Assembly (NCBI GenBank): GCA_001897745.1
Contig: MKUH01000012.1
Location: 1-64,000, forward strand
DNA: 64,000 nucleotides
Source of the DNA: Candidatus Accumulibacter sp. 66-26
Lineage (GTDB): Bacteria; Pseudomonadota; Gammaproteobacteria; Burkholderiales; Rhodocyclaceae
Direction of reading: 5' to 3'
Each line of letters begins with the position of its first letter. The first letter of the stretch is position 1. Both the position numbers and the translations under genes were made by a program. This document shows positions 55,879 to 64,000 of this stretch, in pieces. The notes below the pieces were generated by a model. It was not told the DNA's origin. It did no database searches and was given only the letters and a program-made list of their open reading frames with translations.

Positions 55879-57771
55879 CTAGGCGTCGTCCGCCGCATCT
55901 TCCCGCGGCACGGACGCCGCATCGCGCTCGGCGTCGGGCCGGCGGCCGTCCGCCGGTGGCGTCGCCGCACCGACGCACACCCGGTTGCGCCCGGCATCCT
56001 TGGCTGCATAGACGCCGAGGTCGGCGCTGGCGAGCAGGCGGTCGAAATCGAGGCTGGCGGCGCTCGCGACTCCCTCGCCACCGCCGCGACGCGCCCCGCC
56101 GGCCCCCGTCGCGGCGACGCCGACGCTCACCGTGAGCGTCAGCGGCTGCCCTCCGACCTGCGCCGGGACGGCCGCGGCGACCGCCGCGCGCAGGTTCTCC
56201 GCCGCCGTCAGCGCCCCTTCCAGCCCGCAATCGGCGAGCAGGACGACGAATTCCTCGCCGCCGAAACGCGCCACCAGATCGACCTTGCGCAGATTGCCCG
56301 CAAGCACGTTGGCGACGCCCTTCAGGCATTCGTCGCCGACCAGATGCCCCCAGCGGTCGTTGATCCGCTTGAAGTGGTCGATGTCGATCAGGAGCAGCGC
56401 CAGCGTGCCGCCCGCCCGCTCCTGGCGCGCCACTTCGAGGTCGTAGCGGCTGCGGAACTTGCGCCGGTTGGCGAGGCCGGTCAGCGGGTCGTGCAGGGCC
56501 ATCTCTTCAAGCTCGCGATGGGCGCGCGTCAGTTCGCTGATGTCGACATCGACGCCGCGATAGCCGACGAAGCGGCGCGCCGCACCGCCGGGCGCGCCGT
56601 CGTACACCGGCTGCGCCGAGCACGACAGCCAGACTTCGCGGCCGTCGCGATGGCCGGCGCACAGCGTGTGCCGTTCGAGCGGGCGGCGCGCGTTGATCGC
56701 GCGCATGATCTCGCAGCCGGCGGCGGCGCGCTCCGGGGCGCGCTCGCACTCGCCCTGGCAGGCGGCCTTGCACAGCGTCCGCCAGCGGTGCCGGCCGAGC
56801 AGCGCCGCATCGCCGACGCCGAGGATCTTTTCCATGCCCTGCACGAAGGTGTAGTGGCCGTCCGCGTCGGTCTCCCAGATGAAGGTCGGCGAAAAGTTCA
56901 CCGCGTCGCTCATCAGGTCGCGCACGCGGCGGATGGTCTGCTCGTTGCGCACGCGCTCGGTGATGTCGGTATAGGTCGTCACCATGCCGACGGCGCGCCC
57001 GTCCTCGCTGACGACGCGGCCCTCGATCTCGAGCACGCCGCCGTCGCCGCGCGTGCGCTCCAGGCGGTGCGGCTCGAAGCGGCGCGCCAGTTCGACCGCC
57101 TGGCGGACCTTGGCCGCGACGTCGACGGCGCCGTACTCGCCGCGCTCGGCGTTGAAGCGCACCACCTCGGCGAACGGGATGCCGGGCCGCATGAAGCCTT
57201 CGGGCAGGTTCTGCACCTTGACGAAGGCGGGGTTCCACAGGGCCACCTCAAGCTTCTCGTCGACCATCGTGAGGCCCTGCGGCAGAGCCGAGACGACGGC
57301 GTCGAGATAGTTCGCCGCGCGCCGGGCCTCGTCCTCGATGCGCTTGCGCTCGGTCATGTCGGTGTAGATCGAGACGAAGCCGCCGCCCGGCAGCGGCGTG
57401 CCGCGCATTTCGAGGACGCGGCCGTTCGGCCGGCAGCGCTCGAAAACGTGCGGCTGCATCCGGCGCGCGCGCTCGATCACCTCGCGCACCTGCGCCGCCG
57501 GATCGCCCGGCCCGTACTCGCCGCGCGCAGCGTTGAAGGCGGCGAGCACGTGCAGGCTGGGCAGGCCGTCGGCGAACAGCGCATCGGGAAACTCCAGCAA
57601 TTCGCGGAACTGCCGGTTGCAGGCGACCATGCGCAGTTCGACGTCGAACAGCGTGACGCCGCTCGGCAGGAAATCGATGATCGTCTGCAACAGGCCGTCC
57701 ATGCCGCCCGCCGCCGGATCGCCGGCAGGGCGCGCGCCGTCTCGCTCGGCGCCTCGATCTATATCCACCAC
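55879..57771 (-). CDS. PAS-domain diguanylate cyclase
   Basis: The product is 630 residues. The GTG at 57771 is chosen because GGAGGGG lies 6 bases upstream. Upstream TTG at 57855 is possible. Two PAS-7-type domains (FLPSGVTLFDVELRMVACNR at about 40 and ALPQGLTMVDEKLEVALWNP) are followed by a PAS domain (SPTFIWETDADGHYTF) with a cysteine-rich stretch (CKAACQGECERA) and a GGDEF domain with GGEEF. No membrane helix is seen. It probably makes c-di-GMP in response to a cytosolic cue. Confidence 0.88.
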   Translation of the reverse strand: MVDIDRGAERDGARPAGDPAAGGMDGLLQTIIDFLPSGVTLFDVELRMVACNRQFRELLEFPDALFADGLPSLHVLAAFNAARGEYGPGDPAAQVREVIERARRMQPHVFERCRPNGRVLEMRGTPLPGGGFVSIYTDMTERKRIEDEARRAANYLDAVVSALPQGLTMVDEKLEVALWNPAFVKVQNLPEGFMRPGIPFAEVVRFNAERGEYGAVDVAAKVRQAVELARRFEPHRLERTRGDGGVLEIEGRVVSEDGRAVGMVTTYTDITERVRNEQTIRRVRDLMSDAVNFSPTFIWETDADGHYTFVQGMEKILGVGDAALLGRHRWRTLCKAACQGECERAPERAAAGCEIMRAINARRPLERHTLCAGHRDGREVWLSCSAQPVYDGAPGGAARRFVGYRGVDVDISELTRAHRELEEMALHDPLTGLANRRKFRSRYDLEVARQERAGGTLALLLIDIDHFKRINDRWGHLVGDECLKGVANVLAGNLRKVDLVARFGGEEFVVLLADCGLEGALTAAENLRAAVAAAVPAQVGGQPLTLTVSVGVAATGAGGARRGGGEGVASAASLDFDRLLASADLGVYAAKDAGRNRVCVGAATPPADGRRPDAERDAASVPREDAADDA

Positions 57772-58003
57772 GTTCGTCCCCTCCGCTGGCACACGCGGGC
57801 GCCGCCGCGCGCCCCGGCCGTGCGGGGCGTCTGTTGTCGGGCCATAGTGAGCCAATCGGCGGCGCTCCGCAATATGACATCGGGCACGAGACCGGCCGGA
57901 GCACCCCGAGAACGCGGCATACGCCGCACGCGGACGGGCGGCAGGAACAGGCCGGCGCGGAACGCCGGCCGCCTCTGTTCCGCCACCCGCCGGCGCGGCG
58001 GGG

Positions 58004-58019
58004 TAGAATCCCGCGGATG
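58004..58019 (+). promoter_or_regulatory. Possible -10 element placing the cutA start at its own +1
   Basis: TAGAAT (58004-58009) is followed 7 bases later by the cutA ATG (58017), and no ribosome-binding sequence fits between. Transcription starting 7 bases after the -10 would make the mRNA leaderless. This is inference from spacing. Confidence 0.35.
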
Positions 58020-58355
58020 TCTGCCCTGCTCGTCCTCACCAACCTGCCCGACCGCCCGGCCGCCGAGGCGCTGGCCGCGACGCTCGTCGAAACGCGCCTC
58101 GCCGCCTGCGTGAACATCCTCGCGCCGTGCCGCTCGGTCTACCGCTGGCAGGGCGCCGTCGAGGCGGCCGACGAAGTGCCGCTGCTGATCAAGACGACCG
58201 ACGAGTGCTACCCGGCGCTCGAAGCGGCGATCCGCGCCGCGCATCCGTACGAACTGCCGGAAGTGATCGCGCTCCCCGTCGAACGCGGGCTGCCCGCCTA
58301 CCTCGCCTGGCTGGCGGCCGAAACCGTCCCGCCGCCTCCGATTGTCCGCACCTGA
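58017..58355 (+). CDS. cutA: CutA divalent-cation tolerance protein
   Basis: The product is 112 residues. The family layout is LVLTNLPDRPAAEALAATLVETRLAACVNI, then SVYRWQGAVEAADEVPLLIKT and HPYELPEVIALPV, forming the stable CutA trimer. In E. coli mutants it is linked to copper tolerance, but its function is unsettled. It lies 21 bases ahead of dsbD, the common cutA-dsbD arrangement. Confidence 0.94.
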   Translation: MSALLVLTNLPDRPAAEALAATLVETRLAACVNILAPCRSVYRWQGAVEAADEVPLLIKTTDECYPALEAAIRAAHPYELPEVIALPVERGLPAYLAWLAAETVPPPPIVRT

Positions 58356-58376
58356 AGCGAAACGAACGAAACCATC

Positions 58377-60176
58377 ATGCTGCGCTGGCTGCTCACCCTC
58401 CCGCTGACCCTCTTCTTCCTGCTCGCCCCGCTGCTCCCTGGCGACGCGCGGGCCGACGACTTCCTCGACCCGGCGGTCGCCTTCAAGCCGAGCGCGCGCG
58501 CGCTCGACGGGCAGACCGTCGAAGTCCGCTTCGAGATCGCCAAGGGCTACTACCTGTACCGCGACAAGTTCCGCTTCACCGCCGAGGCCGACGGCGGGCA
58601 GGCCGCGCCGCTCGGCGCGCCACAGCTGCCCAAGGGCAAGGAGAAGCAGGACGACACCTTCGGCAAGGTCGAGGTCTTCTACAAAGAAGTGCGCGTGCGC
58701 GTGCCGGTCGAGCGCAGCAGCTCCGGCCCGCTGCCGCTGACGCTGAAGGTCGTCTCGCAGGGCTGCGCCGACGCCGGCATCTGCTACCCGCCGCAGACGC
58801 AGAAGCTGAGCGTCGAACTGCCCGACCCGGCGAGCGCCCCTGCTGCTGCGGCCGCCGCTCCCGCTGCCGACCTTGGCGGCGATGAATCCGGCCAGATCGC
58901 CCTGCTGCTCAAGGACGCGGGCTTCTGGCTGGTGCTCGCCAGCTTCTTCGGCTTCGGCGTGCTGCTCTCGCTGACGCCGTGCATGTTCCCGATGCTGCCC
59001 ATCCTCTCCGGCATCATCGTCGGCGCCGGGCGCGACGGCCGGCCGGTGTCGCACGGGCGCGGCTTCATACTCTCGCTCGTCTACGTGCTCGGCATGGCGG
59101 TGATGTACGCCGCCGCCGGCGTCGCCGCCGGGCTGACCGGCACGCTGCTCTCCAGCGCCTTCCAGAACCCGTGGATGCTCGGCGCCTTCGCGCTGATCTT
59201 CGTCGTTCTTTCATTCTCGATGTTCGGCTTCTACGAGCTGCAGCTGCCGACCTTCCTGCAGAGCAAGGTGTCGGAGGAATCGAGCCACCTGAAGGGCGGC
59301 TCGCTGCCCGGCGTCGCCGCGATGGGCGCGCTCTCGGCGATCATCGTCGGCCCCTGCGTCGCCGCGCCGCTGGCCGGCGCGCTGCTCTACATCGGCCAAA
59401 GCGGCGACGCGCTGCTCGGCGGCGCCGCCCTCTTCGCCATGGCGCTCGGGCACGGCGTGCCGCTGCTTGTCGTCGGCGCCTCGGCGGGCACGCTGCTGCC
59501 GAAGTCGGGGCCGTGGATGGAGGCGGTGAAGAAGGCTTTCGGCGTGATCCTGCTCGCCACCGCGGCGTGGATGGTGTCGCCGGTGGTCCCGCCCGCCGCG
59601 CTGATGGTCGCCTGGGCGCTGCTGCTCATCGTGCCGGCCATCTACATGCACGCGCTCGATCCGCTGCCGGCGCACGCCAGGGGCTGGCACCGCTTCTGGA
59701 AGGGCATCGGCGTCGTCATGCTGCTCGTCGGCGCCGCGCTGCTGGTCGGCGCGCTGGCCGGCTCGCGCGATCCGCTGCAGCCGCTCGCAGCGCTGCGCGG
59801 CGGCGCCGCCCTGGCCGAGACGAAGCACCTGCCCTTCGAGCGCGTGCGCACGGTCGAAGAACTCGACGCCCGCGTCGCCGCCGCCGGCCGCCCGGTGATG
59901 CTCGACTTCTACGCCGACTGGTGCGTCTCGTGCAAGGAGATGGAGCGCTACACCTTCTCCGACCCGCGCGTGCAGGCCCGCCTCGCCGGCTGGACGCTGC
60001 TGCAGGCCGACGTCACCGCCAACAGCGACGCCGACAAGGCGCTGCTCCAGCGCTTCAAGCTGTTCGGCCCGCCCGGCATCATCTTCTTCACGGCGCAGGG
60101 CCGGGAAATTGACGGCGTGCGCGTGGTCGGCTTCCAGGACGCCGAAACCTTTCTCAAATCGCTCGACCGCACGTGA
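58377..60176 (+). CDS. dsbD: DsbD, thiol:disulfide interchange protein
   Basis: The product is 599 residues. A signal peptide (about 1-26) leads the alpha domain with paired cysteines in QGCADAGICYPP. About eight membrane helices form the beta domain, with key cysteines in TPCMFPMLP and GPCVAAPLA. The C-terminal thioredoxin-like gamma domain has WCVSC (Trp515, Cys516, Cys519). It passes electrons from cytoplasmic thioredoxin to the periplasm for DsbC, CcmG and others. Together with dsbA at 5.7 kb the window covers oxidation and reduction arms. Its stop overlaps the next start (GTGA). Confidence 0.95.
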   Translation: MLRWLLTLPLTLFFLLAPLLPGDARADDFLDPAVAFKPSARALDGQTVEVRFEIAKGYYLYRDKFRFTAEADGGQAAPLGAPQLPKGKEKQDDTFGKVEVFYKEVRVRVPVERSSSGPLPLTLKVVSQGCADAGICYPPQTQKLSVELPDPASAPAAAAAAPAADLGGDESGQIALLLKDAGFWLVLASFFGFGVLLSLTPCMFPMLPILSGIIVGAGRDGRPVSHGRGFILSLVYVLGMAVMYAAAGVAAGLTGTLLSSAFQNPWMLGAFALIFVVLSFSMFGFYELQLPTFLQSKVSEESSHLKGGSLPGVAAMGALSAIIVGPCVAAPLAGALLYIGQSGDALLGGAALFAMALGHGVPLLVVGASAGTLLPKSGPWMEAVKKAFGVILLATAAWMVSPVVPPAALMVAWALLLIVPAIYMHALDPLPAHARGWHRFWKGIGVVMLLVGAALLVGALAGSRDPLQPLAALRGGAALAETKHLPFERVRTVEELDARVAAAGRPVMLDFYADWCVSCKEMERYTFSDPRVQARLAGWTLLQADVTANSDADKALLQRFKLFGPPGIIFFTAQGREIDGVRVVGFQDAETFLKSLDRT

Positions 60177-60679
60177 GCGGCGCGCCGCGCTGCCGCGCGA
60201 TGCGCCCCGCCGATCTGCCGGCCGTGCTGGCGGTGCAGGCGGCGTGCTATCCGCCGGCCTTTATCGAGCCGCCGGCGACCTTGTGCGCGCGCCTCGCCGC
60301 CGCGCCCGACACAGCCTGGGTCGCCGAGCGGAACGGCGCGCCCTGCGCCTATCTGGTCGCCTACCGCTCGCGGATCGGCCGCGTGACGCCGCTCGGCGGC
60401 GATTTCGCGCCGGACCCGCGGGCCGATGCGCTCTATCTGCACGACCTCGCGGTCGCGCCGGAAGCGGCCGGCGCCGGCTGCGGCAGCCGTCTCGTCGACC
60501 GCGCGCTGCGCACCGCCCGCCGGGAGGGGTTGCAACTCGCGCTGGTCGCCGTCGGCGACGCGCTCGCCTTCTGGCTGCGGCAGGGTTTCCGCGATGCCGG
60601 AACGCTCGTCGACGCGGCGCAATGCGCGCATCTGGCGAGCTACCCCGGCACGGCACGCTATCTGGTGCGCCCGGCCTGA
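60173..60679 (+). CDS. GNAT-family acetyltransferase
   Basis: The product is 168 residues from a GTG that overlaps the dsbD stop, so it is probably translationally coupled. The acetyl-CoA motif A region is YLHDLAVAPEAAGAGCGSRLVD (with AGCGS in place of the typical Q/RxxGxG/A). The substrate is unknown. Its last 22 bases overlap the convergent histidine kinase gene. Confidence 0.82.
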   Translation: MSGAPRCRAMRPADLPAVLAVQAACYPPAFIEPPATLCARLAAAPDTAWVAERNGAPCAYLVAYRSRIGRVTPLGGDFAPDPRADALYLHDLAVAPEAAGAGCGSRLVDRALRTARREGLQLALVAVGDALAFWLRQGFRDAGTLVDAAQCAHLASYPGTARYLVRPA

Positions 60680-62058
60680 GAGGCCGGCGGTTCAACCGGG
60701 AATTGAGCCGGCAATTCAGCAGCCGGCAGTTCGACGCCGACGACGAGGCCGCCGCCCGCCGCGGCGTCGAGCACGACCCGCCCGCCGGCGCCTTCGGCGA
60801 TGCGCCGCACGATCGCCAGCCCCAATCCGCAACTGCCGCCGGTGGCGCGCGCCGGCTCGATCTGGGCGAAGGCTTCGAGCGCCCGCGCGCGGTCGGCCGC
60901 GGCGATGCCCGGCCCGTGGTCGCGCACCGTCAGGCGCAGCATGCCGGCGCCGCTCACGGCGAGCGCCACTTCGACCGGCGGCGCGCCGTGGCGCAGCGCG
61001 TTGTCGATCAGGTTGTCGAGCAGACGCTGCAGGTTGCCGCGCGCCAGCGCCACCGTCGACGCGGCGGCGTCGGGATCGACCATGAGTTCGACCGGCTGGC
61101 CGAGTTCGCGATGGCGCGCCACCTCGTCGCTCAGCGCGTCGGCGAGGGCCAGCAGCGGCGCCGCGCCGGCGCTGCGCCGGTCGCTGTGCAGAAAGGACAG
61201 GCACTGCGTGACGATGCGCTCCATGTCCTCGGCGTCGCGTTCGAGCCCGGCGCGCTCGGCGTCGTTGTCGAGCAGCGCGAGGCGCACGCGCAGGCGGGCA
61301 AGCGGCGCGCGCAGGTCGTGCGTGAGGCCGGCCAGCATCTCGCGGCGTTCGGCTTCGACGGCGGCCAGCTGGCCGAGCATGGTGTTGTGGCGCTCGGCCA
61401 GCTGGCGCACTTCGCGCGGCCCCTCCGGCGTCACCGTCTGCGCGGCGCCGTCGCCGGTCGCCGCGACCGCTTCGCCGAGGCGCGCCAGCGGCCGCACGAT
61501 GCCGCGCAGGAAGAGCGCGGCGAGGAGCAGGACGGCGGCCAGCGTCGCCCCCAGCCCGACCCACAGCTCGGGCGGCAGCGCCTGCGGCTCGAAGCGCGGC
61601 GGCGGCAACACCAGCCACCAGCGTTCGCTGCCGGCCGTGAAGCCGATCCACAGGCCGCTGCGGCTGCCCGGCCCGCCGTGGCGCAGCTGCACCGGTTCGC
61701 CGAGGCGCAGCGCCAGATCGTCGGCCAGGCGCCGCGCGAAGCCGAAGCGCGCCGCCTGGGGCGGCACGCCGGCGCCGTCCGGGCGCACCTGCAGGCCGCG
61801 CTCGCCGGATTCGTCGAGCGCCAGGCGCCGCCGCGTGGCGTCGTCGAGTCCGGGCAGCACGCTCTGCAGCAGGCGCACCTGCCCGCTCACCAGCTGCACC
61901 GTCTGCTGCATGTGCGCGCTGCGCCGGAAATGACCGAGCAGCTGGAAGGTGGCGACTTCGGCGATGGCGATCACGGCGACCACGAGCAGCGCGGTGCGCG
62001 CGGCGAGCGACCCCGGAAACAGCCGGGCGAGCGCCTTTGGCAGCGTGGGCAGCTTCAC
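60658..62058 (-). CDS. Sensor histidine kinase (EnvZ/RstB type)
   Basis: The product is 466 residues. TM1 at about 22-42, a periplasmic part of about 120 residues, TM2 at about 165-185, HAMP, dimerisation helix with phosphoacceptor His247 (GLTHDLRAPLARL), N box (LLDNLIDNALRHG), G1 (RDHGPGIA) and G2 (SCGLGLAIV). It phosphorylates the OmpR-type regulator encoded 4 bases upstream with overlap. The periplasmic sensor carries no recognised ligand motif. The divergent CpxP-like gene suggests envelope or metal stress. Confidence 0.93.
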   Translation of the reverse strand: MKLPTLPKALARLFPGSLAARTALLVVAVIAIAEVATFQLLGHFRRSAHMQQTVQLVSGQVRLLQSVLPGLDDATRRRLALDESGERGLQVRPDGAGVPPQAARFGFARRLADDLALRLGEPVQLRHGGPGSRSGLWIGFTAGSERWWLVLPPPRFEPQALPPELWVGLGATLAAVLLLAALFLRGIVRPLARLGEAVAATGDGAAQTVTPEGPREVRQLAERHNTMLGQLAAVEAERREMLAGLTHDLRAPLARLRVRLALLDNDAERAGLERDAEDMERIVTQCLSFLHSDRRSAGAAPLLALADALSDEVARHRELGQPVELMVDPDAAASTVALARGNLQRLLDNLIDNALRHGAPPVEVALAVSGAGMLRLTVRDHGPGIAAADRARALEAFAQIEPARATGGSCGLGLAIVRRIAEGAGGRVVLDAAAGGGLVVGVELPAAELPAQFPVEPPASQAGRTR

Positions 62059-62768
62059 TGCGCCTCCCCGGCGGCGTCCGGCACGAAGGTGTAGCCGACG
62101 CCCCAGACCGTCTGCAGGTAGCGCGGATGCGCCGGATCGTCCTCGATCAGGCGGCGCAGGCGGTGCATCTGCACGTCAATGGCGCGGTCGAAGGATTCGC
62201 TCTCGTCGCCGCGCGTCAGTTCGAGCAGGCGCTCGCGCTTCATCGGCCGGCTGGCGTTGGCGACCAGCGCGTTGAGCAGCGCGAACTCACCGCTCGTCAG
62301 CGCCACCGGCTCGCCGCCGCGCGACAGCTGGCGCGCGGCGCGGTCGAAGGTCCATTCGCCGAAGCGCAGCACGCCGCCGGCCGGGTCGGGCGCCGCCGCC
62401 GGCCGCGCGCCCCGGCGCAGCACGGCCTCGATGCGGGCGACCAGTTCGCGCGGGTCGAAAGGCTTGCCGACGTAGTCGTCGGCGCCCATTTCGAGGCCGA
62501 TCACGCGGTCCACCGTCTCGTCGCGCGCGGTCAGCATGATCACCGGCAGCGTCTCGCCGCGCGCGCGCAGGCGGCGGCAGGCGGCCAGCCCGTCCTCGCC
62601 GGGCATCATCAGGTCGAGGACGACGAGGTGCGGGTGATAGCGCTCCAGATAGGCGTCGAGCTGGCGCGTGTCGGGCAGCAGCAGCGTGTCGAAACCGTGC
62701 CGCCCGAGGTAGGTGGCGAGCAGCTGGCGCAGCTCGGGATCATCATCGATAAGGAGTATTTTTTTCAT
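62055..62768 (-). CDS. OmpR-family response regulator
   Basis: The product is 237 residues. Receiver domain with acidic LIDDD (6-10), phosphoacceptor Asp52 (VVLDLMMPG), Thr in MLTARDE and Lys in VGKPFDPREL. Winged-helix DNA-binding domain from about 135 (VALTSGEFALLNALV, FDRAIDVQMHRLRRL). It pairs with the kinase encoded next (overlap ATGA-like, 4 bases). The divergent region holds three TGCAAYCG-type half sites that it probably binds. Confidence 0.95.
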   Translation of the reverse strand: MKKILLIDDDPELRQLLATYLGRHGFDTLLLPDTRQLDAYLERYHPHLVVLDLMMPGEDGLAACRRLRARGETLPVIMLTARDETVDRVIGLEMGADDYVGKPFDPRELVARIEAVLRRGARPAAAPDPAGGVLRFGEWTFDRAARQLSRGGEPVALTSGEFALLNALVANASRPMKRERLLELTRGDESESFDRAIDVQMHRLRRLIEDDPAHPRYLQTVWGVGYTFVPDAAGEAQ

Positions 62769-62854
62769 GGCGGGAAAAGCATAAGGTAGGCACGGGCTGG
62801 CGCGACGATTTCATTCTATGCCGCGTCCCGCCCGCCGCCGGGGGGCGGAAACAA

Positions 62855-62905
62855 TTTGCAACGATCTACCCGGACGCAGCAACCGAATGCAATCGTTTGC
62901 AATCG
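62855..62905 (+). promoter_or_regulatory. Tandem direct repeats, likely response-regulator binding sites
   Basis: TGCAATCG occurs at 62888-62895 and again at 62898-62905, a 10-base period (one helical turn) as in OmpR-type sites. A related TGCAACGA sits at 62857-62864, 31 bases (three turns) before. They lie between the response regulator start (62768) and the CpxP-like start (63012), suitable for control of both. Confidence 0.65.
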
Positions 62906-63011
62906 ACCCGGGCAGAAAATGGCATCGTCACGCAAGGCACGACGCCTTCGGGTCGAACGACGACGAACGACAATGAAGCACTCGAACCATTCGACAGCCA
63001 AGGAGCACACC

Positions 63012-63593
63012 ATGAAAGCGAACTTCTCCCCCCGTCTTCTCCTCAGCGCCCTCGCGCTCAGCCTCGGCGTCGCCGGCGGCGCCTACGCCTACGGCCCCGG
63101 CCCGGGCGGCGCGCACTGCGGCCCGCAGGGCGGCGGTCGCATGGGTATGGGCATGGAACAGGGGCAGGGCTTCGGCATGCGCGGCATGGAACGCCTGCAC
63201 GCCGACCTCAAGCTCGACGCCAAGCAGGAAGCGCTCTGGCAGGAAGCGGCGAAGTCCCCGCGCAACGACCCGGAACGCGACGCCCTGCGCGAACGCATGC
63301 GCAAGCAGCACGCCGACCTGCGCGCCGCGCTCGACCAGCCGGGCGCCGACCTGCGCGCGCTGACGAAGCAGATGGACGCGCAGCGCGACGAGATGCACGA
63401 AACCATGCGCAAGCAGCACGAAGCGCGCCGCGAACGCTGGCTGGCGGTCTACGACAGCCTGGGCGACGGGCAGAAGGAAAAGGTCCGCCTCTTCTTCAAG
63501 AGCAAGTTCGAGCGCATGGACGGCAAGATGCGCGGCCCGCGCGCCGGCGGCCCCGGCCGCCCCGCCGCGCCGGCGCCCGCGCCGCAAAACTGA
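63012..63593 (+). CDS. CpxP/Spy-like periplasmic stress protein
   Basis: The product is 193 residues from the ATG at 63012 (AAGGAG at 62999-63004). Signal peptide about 1-26 (ending GAYA). A Gly/Met/His-rich segment (GPGPGGAHCGPQGGGRMGMGMEQGQG) could bind metal. Then a long helical part (about 60-170) with CpxP/Spy/ZraP-like arrangement. The usual LTxxQ repeats are replaced by LDAKQ and LGDGQ. The C-terminus is Pro/Ala-rich. It probably acts as chaperone or metal sensor under the divergent two-component system. Confidence 0.8.
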   Translation: MKANFSPRLLLSALALSLGVAGGAYAYGPGPGGAHCGPQGGGRMGMGMEQGQGFGMRGMERLHADLKLDAKQEALWQEAAKSPRNDPERDALRERMRKQHADLRAALDQPGADLRALTKQMDAQRDEMHETMRKQHEARRERWLAVYDSLGDGQKEKVRLFFKSKFERMDGKMRGPRAGGPGRPAAPAPAPQN

Positions 63594-63639
63594 TCCCCTG
63601 GCACCGCCCCGCGGCGCCGGCGACAAGACCTCCCTCTTT

Positions 63640-63665
63640 CGGGCCCCGCGCGGGCCCGTTTTTTT
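63640..63665 (+). terminator. Intrinsic terminator of the CpxP-like gene
   Basis: CGGGCCC (63640-63646) pairs with GGGCCCG (63652-63658) around a 5-base loop and is followed at once by seven T (63659-63665). It lies about 45 bases after the stop codon. Confidence 0.92.
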
Positions 63666-63982
63666 GGCTCTGTAGAAATTAGCTGTTATCCCTATAGCGC
63701 TCTTGGTCCTTGTGCCTGCTGTCACAAGGATTGCAGCAGGACACAACACGCCCCTTGGGGGGCATTGCAATCAGTGAGTCGGAGCAGAGCAACACTTAAT
63801 GCATACAGAGCTCTTTTTGCCCGGCGCTTGCCGCGCACGGGCTGCGCTCCGACCGCGCCTGCCGCCGTCCGGCCGACTATGACTTTCGACATATTGACCG
63901 TCGCGTCATTGGCTTCCAAAGTTCGGTTTGTGCACCGCAACATCCGCACCCCCGCTCACTCAACCGAACAGGAAGATGAATC
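63666..63982. other. Intergenic region before the last gene
   Basis: No gene is supported here. TCCTTGTG (63707-63714) and CACAAGGA (63723-63730) form an 8-bp inverted repeat with 8 bases between, and an overlapping CCTGCT (63715-63720)/AGCAGG (63735-63740) pair offers an alternative stem. These could be an operator or switching structure for the gene starting at 63983. A 73-codon frame across the region looks random. Confidence 0.45.
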
Positions 63983-64000
63983 ATGAAAAAAATCGTCTCC
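63983..64000 (+). CDS. Start of a gene cut by the window edge
   Basis: Only six codons (MKKIVS) are visible. AGGAAG lies upstream at a workable distance. Two lysines followed by hydrophobic residues suggest a signal peptide. Nothing more can be said. Confidence 0.5.

Noticed and set aside
63765-63986. 73-codon frame ending at the start codon of the last gene
   Set aside because: There is no ribosome site and no protein-like pattern. The TGA/ATG overlap is probably chance.

Overview
This window looks like ordinary, gene-dense chromosome from a GC-rich betaproteobacterium. The best guess is a member of the Rhodocyclales or a close relative. The guess rests on the high GC bias at third codon positions, the anaerobic ubiquinone genes ubiU-ubiV-ubiT next to an aerobic-type ubiB, the cutA-dsbD pair, and respiratory-type metabolism throughout. 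No rRNA and no CRISPR array is seen, and there is one tRNA (Asn).

Layout. 0.1-8.8 kb: tRNA-Asn, a small secreted protein, ubiUVT (minus strand) behind a well-placed FNR-type box, a cobalamin-binding-like protein, two short-chain dehydrogenases, dsbA, a SPOR-domain protein and argS. 9-24 kb: ubiB, a ketoacyl-ACP synthase III homologue, a chemotaxis receptor, a sodium:solute symporter followed by a condensation-domain acyltransferase, a complete four-gene polyamine ABC transporter, selO, and an AEC carrier divergent from a LysR regulator with a clear operator. 24-34 kb: rsmJ, a DyP peroxidase, an HDOD protein, a small Rossmann protein, a phage-like pair of divergent helix-turn-helix genes with operator-like repeats, a YbdG-type mechanosensitive channel, two unrecognised genes, a gamma-carbonic anhydrase homologue and a helix-hairpin-helix protein. 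34-36 kb: an AT-richer foreign patch with a decayed IS3-family element and two secreted proteins.

36-47 kb is metabolically the most striking part. One 704-codon gene fuses a complete arginase to a complete ornithine aminotransferase, followed by an ALDH7-type semialdehyde dehydrogenase. Together these would turn arginine into glutamate. Next come prkA-yeaH-spoVR (the stress/starvation kinase cluster), lrgA-lrgB and a VanZ-family membrane protein. 47.2-49.2 kb is a small cluster of integron-type gene cassettes on the minus strand, with three attC-like sites and no integrase in view. 49.2-64 kb: a DnaJ-type co-chaperone, a thioredoxin-like ferredoxin, an alpha/beta hydrolase with a NodI/NodJ-type ABC exporter, an FMN reductase, two GGDEF proteins, cutA, dsbD, an acetyltransferase, and an OmpR/EnvZ-type two-component system divergent from a CpxP-like periplasmic protein, with tandem response-regulator-like sites between them. 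A gene starts at the right edge.

Gene functions are assigned from recognisable motifs and family resemblance read by eye. No database search was run. The least expected items are the arginase-aminotransferase fusion, the cassette cluster and the FNR-box promoter embedded in the end of the neighbouring gene.
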